From: Roseiconus nitratireducens
GTDB lineage: Bacteria > Planctomycetota > Planctomycetia > Pirellulales > Pirellulaceae
DNA: 64,000 nucleotides
Reading direction: 5' to 3'
Assembly: GCF_008629675.1 (NCBI RefSeq)
Contig: NZ_VWOX01000001.1
Coordinates: 682,001-746,000, forward strand
Both the position numbers and the translations under genes were made by a program. The notes beneath the pieces were generated by a model, which was not told the origin of the DNA, did not search any database, and was given only the letters and a program-made list of their open reading frames with translations. Numbering within the stretch: the stretch's first letter is position 1; each line of letters begins with the position of its first letter. This document shows positions 52,525 through 64,000 of the stretch, in pieces.

Positions 52525-53964
52525 TTAGGAAAGGATCTCCTGAATCACTTCGCCGGCGACGTCGGTTAACCGGTAGCTGCGGCCGTTGTGGAAGTACGTC
52601 AGCCGCTCGTGGTCCAGTCCGAGCAGGTGGAGAATCGTGGCGTGAAGGTCGTTCACGCTGACTCGGTTCTCGACGGCTTCGTAGCCGATCTCGTCCGTCG
52701 CACCGTAACTGACACCTCCCTTGATCCCCGCACCGGCCATCCATTGCAGAAATCCTTTCGGATTGTGATCACGTCCCTTTCCGTTTTGCGAAATCGGCAT
52801 GCGGCCGAATTCGCCGCCCCAGATCACGAGCGTGGAATCGAGAAGTCCACGCTGCTCCAGATCGGTGAGCAGGCCGGCAACCGGAACGTCGGTGGCTGCA
52901 CAATGGTGGGTGTGGTTTTCATCCAGGTTGTCGTGCGCGTCCCACTCACCATCGCTGTAGACCTGCACAAATCGCACGCCACTTTCGACGAGTCTCCTCG
53001 CCATCAGGCACTTGGAACCAAATGATTTGGAACGCGGGTTGTCGATTCCGTACAGCTCGTGGATTTGCCGGGTCTCTCGCGAAAGGTCCACCACGTCGGT
53101 GGCCTCTTTCTGCATCCGAAACGCCAATTCGAACGAGTCCATGCGGTTGGCGAACTCGGCATCACGCATGTGCCGCCGCAGGTGTTCGTCATTCAATTTG
53201 GCCATCAAGTCAAGTTGCGCGAGTTGGTCTTGCTTGCTGACTTGCGGTTGCCGGGTCAGATTCAGCACGGGCGCTCCCTGCGATCGGAACAGCGCGCCTT
53301 GAAACGTTGACGGCAGGAAGCCGGCACCCCAGTTGTGCGGGCCACCCTTGGCACCCTGCGTGTTGCCCATCACCACGTAACCCGGCAAGTTTTGGTTTTC
53401 ACTCCCCAGGCCGTACGTCACCCATGCTCCGGCGGTTGGAAAGCCGGGCCGAGGCAGTCCGCTGTTGATTTGGTAGATCGCGGGCACGTGGTCATTCGAT
53501 TCGCTGTAGCAAGACTTGATGAACGCCAGCTTGTCGACATGCTTGGCGACATGGGTGTACTTGTCACAGACCCACTGCCCGCATTCGCCATACTGCTTGA
53601 ACGAAAACGGCGACTTCATCAACGGTCCCGGGTTGCCAAAGAACGCCTGGATGTCCGTCGTCTGACCGTCTCGCTTGTCCAGTTCTGGCTTGCGGTCGAA
53701 CATGTCGACGGCGCTGGGGGCGCCTTCCATGAACAGCCAAATGACCGACTTTGCCTTGGCGGGAAAGTGACCCTGGCGCGGACGCAGCGAAGTCACCGGA
53801 TCAGACGAACCGTCCGGCGGCGTTGCGGCCAAGAGGCCCTGCTCTGAAAACAGGTTGGCCAGGCCAATCATTCCCGCCCCGGCACCCGCTCGGCAAAGCC
53901 ACTCGCGGCGGCTGGTCACCTTCCCGATGCGACCGCAGGGGAATAACGGGGTGTTCTTCGTCAT
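52525..53964 (-). CDS. DUF1501 (sulfatase-fold) protein, Tat-type signal
   Basis: 479 residues. The N-terminus SRREWLCRAGAGAGMIGLA is a Tat-like signal peptide. DUF1501 blocks are SVIWLFMEGAPSAVDMFDRK, IYQINSGLPRPGFPTAGAWV, and the late GGEFGRMPISQNGKGRDHNPKGF. The fold is related to alkaline phosphatase and sulfatases, but the usual catalytic residue of those enzymes is not conserved. In planctomycetes DUF1501 genes nearly always pair with a PSD1 cytochrome-like gene, as here (the partner is upstream on the same strand, 93 bases away). Function of the pair is unknown. Confidence 0.92.
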   Translation of the reverse strand: MTKNTPLFPCGRIGKVTSRREWLCRAGAGAGMIGLANLFSEQGLLAATPPDGSSDPVTSLRPRQGHFPAKAKSVIWLFMEGAPSAVDMFDRKPELDKRDGQTTDIQAFFGNPGPLMKSPFSFKQYGECGQWVCDKYTHVAKHVDKLAFIKSCYSESNDHVPAIYQINSGLPRPGFPTAGAWVTYGLGSENQNLPGYVVMGNTQGAKGGPHNWGAGFLPSTFQGALFRSQGAPVLNLTRQPQVSKQDQLAQLDLMAKLNDEHLRRHMRDAEFANRMDSFELAFRMQKEATDVVDLSRETRQIHELYGIDNPRSKSFGSKCLMARRLVESGVRFVQVYSDGEWDAHDNLDENHTHHCAATDVPVAGLLTDLEQRGLLDSTLVIWGGEFGRMPISQNGKGRDHNPKGFLQWMAGAGIKGGVSYGATDEIGYEAVENRVSVNDLHATILHLLGLDHERLTYFHNGRSYRLTDVAGEVIQEILS

Positions 53965-54057
53965 GTCAGGTGGACTCGATCAAAAGTGAATCTTGGCTTT
54001 CGGTCAATTCGCAGTTGCGACTGCGATCCATGCGGAGGGGACGTCGATCCAACGCAG

Positions 54058-56385
54058 TCAGTCGACGTAGATGAATTCGTTCAGTCCGAACAGCGTCTGG
54101 CAAAAATCGGTTAACGCTTGGAGTCGCGGATCGGGAGTCTCCCGTTCGGTCCGTGCCCGGGTCTGTGATTCGATGAATTGAATCGAAGTCTCGATTTCGG
54201 TTTCCGTGGGCAATCGGGCGAAGGAGATCTCAAAAGCGGTCTCAATCATCGGCCGCAAATCGTTTTTCGCTGGAAGCGAATCATCCGGCGGGCTCTGGAC
54301 CAGCCTCTCCGCGAAGTCGCGCGCCACCGAACGCACAAAGCGGTCGTTCAAGATCACCATGGCTTGGGGGGCCACGGTCGTGTTTTGTCTGGCAGCACAA
54401 CTGGTCATCAGGTCCGGGCGATCGAATGCCTGGAACATGGGATAGGGAATCAGACGCTTGTGGAACATGTAAACGCTGCGGCGCCGTGTGGTTGCGTCGT
54501 CCGGGGCGTCTTTGGGATAGCCTTCGCCCTTGATGTTCCTCGCCAGATTGGCTTCCGGAGCAATGTAAGGTTTGAATCCGGGGCCGCCGGCTTGCAGGTT
54601 GAGGGTGTCGCTGGCTGCCAGCATGGCGTCGCGGATGACTTCGGCCTCCAGCCGTTGTGGGGTCATCCGCCAAAGCAGGTGGTTGGCGGAGTCAATTTCC
54701 GGCCCCCGTTGATCGGACGCTTCGCGTGTGCTGCCCTGTCGCCAAACCGCACTGGTCAGGATTTCGCGGTGCAACGCTTTGAGATTCCATCCGCCGTCAA
54801 CGAACTCCTTGGCCAAGTATTCCAACAGCTCGGGGTGGATGGGCGCGTCACCGCGAACGCCAAAGTCGCTGGTCGTGCCCACGAGTCCCTTGCCGAAGTG
54901 ATGGTGCCACACTCGGTTGACGAACACTCGCGCCAGCAGCGCTCCGCCGCCTTGCTGCGTGTCGGTAATCCAATCGGCAAGGGCACGACGCTGCAAGGTG
55001 CTCTTTGCCTCTCCGATCTGGGCATAAGCATCCTTTGCCCTCTGCCAGTATTCATCGGCGTCCGCGCCGGAGGATAGCATCGCGGGGAAACCGATTGGGA
55101 CTTCGATTTCTCGATCGTAAAAATCGCTTCGGCGAAACAACCAGGTCGTGCGACGCTTGTGGTCAAAGTCCCGAAAGAAAAAGCCTTCTTTCCCGCTTGG
55201 CAGTTTCGCGGTCACGCGATCGCCACTGTGGAACACGCCCAGCAATTGGTAATACTCTTTTGCCGAGAACGCGTCGTACTTGTGATCGTGACAGCGGGCG
55301 CACGCGACCGTGATTCCTAAGAGTCCCGATCCCAGCGTCGAAATCACGTCGTCCAGCTCGTTGTAGCGATTCAACAGCCGTTCACTTTCAAGGAACGAAT
55401 CGGGCAATTTGAAGGCCGGTCCAGCCGTTAGGAATCCGGTGGCGGAGATCGCATCGTCGTTTTCCGGCTCGAACTCGTCACCGGCGATCTGCCAGCGCAC
55501 AAACTGGTCGTAGGGCATGTTGTCGTTGAACGCCTGAATCACAAAATCGCGATAGACGTACGCGTGCGGACGGTCCATGTCGGCTTCCTGCCCGTCGCTA
55601 TCCGCGTAGCGCGCCACGTCCAACCAGTGCCGCCCCCAACGCTCGCCATATCGAGGCGAATCCAAAAGCCGGTCCACCAGGTTCCGAACCGCCGAATCGG
55701 GGTCTTTCGAGTGGGCGAGGGTGAATTGATCGATCTGTTGTGGAGCCGGGGGCAATCCGATCAGGTCAAAGTACAGTCGTCGCACCAGTGTGCGCGCATC
55801 GGCGGGTTTCGAAGGACTGAGCCCGGCGTCTTGCTGTTTCCGCCGCACAAACCGGTCGATCGGTCCCCGTGACCAGTGGTCCTTGGACTGCGGCGTGGGC
55901 ACGGTCGTCTGCGCGAGTCGTTGGAAGGCCCAATGCTTTCTGGCTCGTTGCAGCTTCGGGTCGACGATGTCCGTCTGGTCGGGCCACGTCGCGCCTTGAT
56001 CGATCCAATTTCGCAGCAGACGGATCTGTTCTTCCGAGAGCGGTTCGTTTCCGTCCGGCGGCATCAAGCGGTTTTCGTCGGCTCCGGATACCAATTGGAA
56101 CAGCAGACTCTCTTTGGCGTTTCCCGCAACGATTGCCTTCTCACTTTCGCCTCCCCGCATGGCTTTGGCTTTGACACCCAGATTCAAACCGGCTTCTTCC
56201 GTGGTTCCGGCGTGGCACTCGTAACAATGGTCTCGCAAAATCGGTTGAATCTCACGCACGAAGTCAACGGATTTGCGGCCGGCCGGTTCCGTTTGCGCGA
56301 ACGCCATCCCGCCGAACAGTCCAACCCAAACTGCCATGAGGGTGGAGCGGGGATCAATCGGATAAGTCAACGGAAGCACCTTCAA
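54058..56385 (-). CDS. PSD1 protein (PSCyt1-DUF1549-DUF1553)
   Basis: 775 residues with a signal peptide; an internal ATG at 56337 is an alternative start. An N-terminal planctomycete cytochrome C domain holds the heme motif CYECH (within LRDHCYECHAGTTEEAGL), followed by the conserved SLLFQLVSGADENRLMPPD region. Next come DUF1549 (WSRGPIDRFVRRKQQDAGL; RYGERWGRHWLDVARYADS) and DUF1553 (the ARVFVNRVWHHHFGKGLV block). First gene of the pair with DUF1501. Probably a secreted or surface c-type cytochrome; the electron partner is unknown. Confidence 0.93.
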   Translation of the reverse strand: MKVLPLTYPIDPRSTLMAVWVGLFGGMAFAQTEPAGRKSVDFVREIQPILRDHCYECHAGTTEEAGLNLGVKAKAMRGGESEKAIVAGNAKESLLFQLVSGADENRLMPPDGNEPLSEEQIRLLRNWIDQGATWPDQTDIVDPKLQRARKHWAFQRLAQTTVPTPQSKDHWSRGPIDRFVRRKQQDAGLSPSKPADARTLVRRLYFDLIGLPPAPQQIDQFTLAHSKDPDSAVRNLVDRLLDSPRYGERWGRHWLDVARYADSDGQEADMDRPHAYVYRDFVIQAFNDNMPYDQFVRWQIAGDEFEPENDDAISATGFLTAGPAFKLPDSFLESERLLNRYNELDDVISTLGSGLLGITVACARCHDHKYDAFSAKEYYQLLGVFHSGDRVTAKLPSGKEGFFFRDFDHKRRTTWLFRRSDFYDREIEVPIGFPAMLSSGADADEYWQRAKDAYAQIGEAKSTLQRRALADWITDTQQGGGALLARVFVNRVWHHHFGKGLVGTTSDFGVRGDAPIHPELLEYLAKEFVDGGWNLKALHREILTSAVWRQGSTREASDQRGPEIDSANHLLWRMTPQRLEAEVIRDAMLAASDTLNLQAGGPGFKPYIAPEANLARNIKGEGYPKDAPDDATTRRRSVYMFHKRLIPYPMFQAFDRPDLMTSCAARQNTTVAPQAMVILNDRFVRSVARDFAERLVQSPPDDSLPAKNDLRPMIETAFEISFARLPTETEIETSIQFIESQTRARTERETPDPRLQALTDFCQTLFGLNEFIYVD

Positions 56386-56699
56386 ACGTTTTTGCTGCCT
56401 GGGAGATCGGAGACCGCGTTAATGCTGGTTTACATTTCCGGGGCACAGACTTCCTGCATTCTAACGACAATTCGTCGTCGGCACTGGATTCGGGACGTAG
56501 ACCCAGCCCGCGTTCAACCTCCCGTCGCGAAGCTTCGGCAGCCCGCTGCCGTTGGCGTAAGCCGACGGACACCGCAAGCCAATTTGGGTGAGCCGCGTGG
56601 CGCTAGCCGCGGGTTTTCTCGCCTCAACCGGCGGCTAGCGCCTTGCCGCTCATTGCACTGCAAATCACGGTGTTTTTGATTAAAAGGGGCGCTGTCCGG
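56386..56699. repeat. Repeat-filled gap: GTCGGC palindrome and inverted MITE-like copy
   Basis: A GTTGGCGTAAGCCGACGG palindrome lies at 56551-56568, related to those at 14145 and 14213. From 56586 to 56694 runs an inverted copy of the element at 48980-49098: CGCTAGCCGCGGG, then CCGGCGGCTAGCGCC and CATTGCACTGCAAATC, ending GGGGCGCTG. The copy ends 6 bases before the stop of the exporter gene. The left terminal repeat is not recognisable, so this copy is partial. Confidence 0.75.
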
Positions 56700-57017
56700 T
56701 TAGTGAGCCGTAAGCTTCAAGCCGATGATGGCGACCATCAGCAGGATCAAGAAAAAGATTCGACCCGCGTTCACCGGCTCGTCGAGGAATAACATTCCCA
56801 ACACCATTGCTCCGAAGGTCCCGATGCCGACCCAAACGGCATAGGCCGTGCCGATCGGAAGCGTTCGCGCGGCCAGCGCGAGCAGGTACATGCTCGCGAC
56901 AATCCCGGCAATGGTGAGAACGCTGGGCACAGGCTTCGTGAAGCCTTCGGTGTATTTCAGACCGATGGCCCAGCCCGTTTCCAAAAGACCTGCGATGACA
57001 AGAAGAATCCACGGCAT
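56700..57017 (-). CDS. gdx: SMR-family guanidinium exporter (Gdx/SugE type)
   Basis: 105 residues with four hydrophobic helices. The start is the ATG at 57017, preceded by AGGAG at the right distance; the frame is open to 57131 through the leader RNA. The Gdx-type signature GLLETGWAIGLKYTEGFT carries the essential Glu in helix 1. Together with the helix 2-4 pattern (GTAYAVWVGIG, LDEPVNAGRIFF) it separates Gdx/SugE from drug exporters such as EmrE. The family exports guanidinium in exchange for protons. The guanidine-III riboswitch in the leader strongly supports this. Confidence 0.93.
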   Translation of the reverse strand: MPWILLVIAGLLETGWAIGLKYTEGFTKPVPSVLTIAGIVASMYLLALAARTLPIGTAYAVWVGIGTFGAMVLGMLFLDEPVNAGRIFFLILLMVAIIGLKLTAH

Positions 57018-57044
57018 GACGACGCTCCTGTAGAACGCGTCGTC
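57018..57044 (-). promoter_or_regulatory. Ribosome-binding-site-sequestering hairpin of gdx
   Basis: On the minus strand GACGACGC (57044-57037) can pair with GCGTCGTC (57025-57018), which abuts the start codon. The 11-base loop holds ACAGGA of the Shine-Dalgarno. The first strand is also the 3' strand of the riboswitch core, so ligand binding and RBS sequestration are mutually exclusive. Confidence 0.78.
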
Positions 57045-57077
57045 TTGTCTTAACCGGGTACGTCGCACATCGTCCGG
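57037..57077 (-). ncRNA. Guanidine-III riboswitch (ykkC-III class)
   Basis: The 41 minus-strand bases from 57077 to 57037 begin CCGGACGATGTGCG, continue with ACGTACCCGG, and end AAGACAAGACGACGC. They match the compact guanidine-III aptamer in length and at most positions. The paired CCGG segments and the ACAAGAC core are intact. One pair of the pseudoknot stem reads A opposite A instead of C-G. The element is directly upstream of the guanidinium exporter. Confidence 0.85.
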
Positions 57078-57254
57078 GCCAGAGTGGCAGTTACGATGAA
57101 CCAATCTTATCCGCAACTGGCACCCGGGCAAGGCCTACTTGAACTTCGGCGAAACCTGTCACGCGTGGCATCAAAATGACCCCCGGGGCGTGATGTCGAA
57201 GCCGCGGTCGCTGTCTTGTCAAACCCGAATACCTGGAAGTGGCAAGCCTTGTCG

Positions 57255-58775
57255 TCACTCGCCGTCTTCCACCTCGATTTGCCCGGACGGAACGGACGCT
57301 TCGTCGCCACCACTCGGTCCGGATTCACGGACGATAGCTGCGTAGGCTGGCTTGGGGTGGTTGTTGGCGTCGAAGAGCAGCGGGTGCTGACCCCTTCGCC
57401 AGGTTCGGCGATCATTCAGCCCCCAAAAGCTGACGCGTTCGATCACGTTCTGGTGCTTTTCGAAAATCGCAAACAGCTTGGCGTAGTCTTCGGCTTGAGC
57501 ATTCAGGTCTTCCAGCGAGGGCGGGGCACTGCTCCGAAAACGTCGCCTTCCGAACTGGCCGCCCGACTCACCCCGGATGGTGACGTCAAGTTCGGTGATG
57601 CTTACCTTCAAACCCAATGACGCATAATCGGTGATCGCTTTCTCGATGTCGTCAAAGGGAACGCGGCCGCTTCTCCAGTGACCCTGGATGCCCACCGCGT
57701 CGATGGGAGCCCCCTGATCGAGAAGCCTCTTCAAGAGCACCAGGGAGCTTGCGTGTTTCGGTCCCGATTCGATGTTGTAATCGTTGTAATACAGGACGGC
57801 GTCGGGGTCTGCCTGGCGGGCGTACTTGAACGCCAAGGTGAGAAAATCGGGGCCGAGTGCCCGCAACCAGTTTGAATCCCGCAAATGCTCTGTCTCTGCG
57901 GTCTTGGCGTCGCCGCCGTCGCTGATCGCCTCATTGACGACGTCCCAGCTCTGCACTTGGCCCTTGTAGTGTCCGACCAGCGTTTCGATGTGGTTCTTCA
58001 TCCGCTGTTTGATCGTTTCGCTGTCGTCTCCTTCGAAGAACCAATTCGGAGTCTGCGCGTGCCAGACCAGGGTGTGACCGTGAACAGTCATGCCATTCTT
58101 CCGGGCCCAATTCACCAACGCGTCGGACTGCTCAAACTGCCACCGGTTCTCCGCCGGATGAATTCGCTCCGGCTTCATGCAATTCTCGGGCGTGATCGAG
58201 CCGAAGTGTTCGGCTGCCAGTTTCAATTCCGCGTCGGAGTAACGTGTTGGCAAATCGCCGGCCATGCCGATCAGAAAAGAGTCCTTGAAAGCATCCTTGA
58301 TCAGACGATCGATTTCGACTTCGACCACCGGTTCGGTGGAGGCCGCCGGCACCGGCTTGGGTGGCTCGCGGGTGGCCGTGGATTCCTGACCGCCTCGTTC
58401 ACCGAAGGAACGGCTCACCAACAAATCCCTTCCTTGCAGTTCCGCCTGGTAGTCGATGCGGAACTCGCGCTCTCCAAACTGACGCACTTCGGCGAACGAA
58501 ATCGAATCGCCCCGCCGCTTGACGTCGGAGAACTGGACCTCCCGCGTTTGGTCGCCCGATTCCACTTCCGCGTTTGCCGTCGTGCCGCCCCGGTCATCTT
58601 CCGTGAAGTGCAGATGGTAGGTTTGCACGCCGAATGGAGTCTCAAACTGGCAATGCCAGGTCCCCGCGAGCTTTTCGGGGGATTCTTGAGGATCGCTCGC
58701 GGACCGATCCTGCGCCATGGCGACGGTCACGCAGAGCAAGCAGCATTGCATCCATGCGAGGGTTCTCATCAACAT
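57255..58775 (-). CDS. GH10 endo-1,4-beta-xylanase with an N-terminal beta-barrel-like module
   Basis: 506 residues, secreted. A ~90-residue N-terminal module (about 36-126, starting LAGTWHCQFETPFG) is homologous to the C-terminal module of the neighbouring esterase. The GH10 (alpha/beta)8 barrel follows, about residues 150-490. Catalytic Glu residues: acid/base in WDVVNEAI (about Glu282) and nucleophile in ITELDV (about Glu395). Other blocks are GHTLVWHAQTPNWF and VGIQGHW. It cleaves the xylan backbone outside the cytoplasm. It is downstream of the CE1 esterase on the same strand, consistent with joint attack on substituted xylan. Confidence 0.92.
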   Translation of the reverse strand: MLMRTLAWMQCCLLCVTVAMAQDRSASDPQESPEKLAGTWHCQFETPFGVQTYHLHFTEDDRGGTTANAEVESGDQTREVQFSDVKRRGDSISFAEVRQFGEREFRIDYQAELQGRDLLVSRSFGERGGQESTATREPPKPVPAASTEPVVEVEIDRLIKDAFKDSFLIGMAGDLPTRYSDAELKLAAEHFGSITPENCMKPERIHPAENRWQFEQSDALVNWARKNGMTVHGHTLVWHAQTPNWFFEGDDSETIKQRMKNHIETLVGHYKGQVQSWDVVNEAISDGGDAKTAETEHLRDSNWLRALGPDFLTLAFKYARQADPDAVLYYNDYNIESGPKHASSLVLLKRLLDQGAPIDAVGIQGHWRSGRVPFDDIEKAITDYASLGLKVSITELDVTIRGESGGQFGRRRFRSSAPPSLEDLNAQAEDYAKLFAIFEKHQNVIERVSFWGLNDRRTWRRGQHPLLFDANNHPKPAYAAIVRESGPSGGDEASVPSGQIEVEDGE

Positions 58776-58925
58776 TCGAGGATCTCCGGAGGATGGGGGA
58801 GGGCGCCCGTCAGGGGCGTGTCAGCAGCGTCAAGGAAGGTGTGCGTTGTTGCCAGAGAACCTAGTCGTTCAGTTCCTCACGGTCGCACATCGTCATCAAT
58901 CGTGACCGGATTCGGGGCGACCGTC

Positions 58926-64000
<5,075 letters not shown>

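Overview
The window looks like chromosomal DNA of a planctomycete, most likely in or near the Pirellulaceae. The pointers are a DUF1501/PSD1 (DUF1549-DUF1553) gene pair, a PVC-type heme/HEAT-repeat protein, a formylglycine sulfatase, a TIGR03067-type protein, BlaI/M56 signalling with an oversized sensor, and many palindromic intergenic repeats. The assignment rests on gene content only.

Layout. 1-6 kb: the start of a leftward EboE-like gene diverges from a tightly overlapping rightward run (M1 metallopeptidase, DUF6702-like protein, CinA-like protein, RluA-type pseudouridine synthase, MoCo-carrier-like protein). 6-14.4 kb: leftward housekeeping genes (pssA, a DUF4272 protein, pheT, pheS, rplT, rpmI, pyrF) separated by repeats, then a rightward tRNA-Pro(GGG) with a terminator. 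14.6-18.4 kb: a corA remnant, an aryl-sulfate sulfotransferase and a sulfatase. 19.1-25.6 kb: a BlaI repressor, a 1561-residue M56 (BlaR1-like) membrane protease, a 61-residue membrane protein and a TIGR03067-like protein, preceded by two identical-arm operator palindromes.

26.4-44.9 kb is the most interesting region. It is a 14-gene leftward cluster with a divergent AraC-type regulator. It encodes a secreted pectate-lyase-like protein, five different nucleoside-hydrolase-like DUF1593/Sde182 proteins, a GH127 (beta-L-arabinofuranosidase-type) enzyme, a complete ribose-type ABC transporter with a DUF2291 partner, an RbsD-type pyranase, a ribokinase and a zinc alcohol dehydrogenase. The logic appears to be: open a pectin-like polymer, release a furanose outside the cytoplasm, import it, convert its ring form, then phosphorylate or oxidise it. 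Diverged ~200-bp direct repeats lie on both sides, and a second repeat family sits at four internal gene junctions, so the cluster may have arrived as an island.

45.8-64 kb: an M16 protease, a secreted multi-domain regulatory-type protein, a small secreted protein, the DUF1501/PSD1 pair, and an SMR-family guanidinium exporter. The exporter has a recognisable guanidine-III riboswitch and a hairpin that can sequester its ribosome binding site. The window ends with a leftward xylan-type group: a PVC heme/HEAT protein running off the right edge, a double CE1 esterase and a GH10 xylanase. The last two share a homologous ~90-residue accessory domain. A MITE-like repeat occurs near 49.0 kb and 56.6 kb, and a third copy lies in frame inside the M56 gene.
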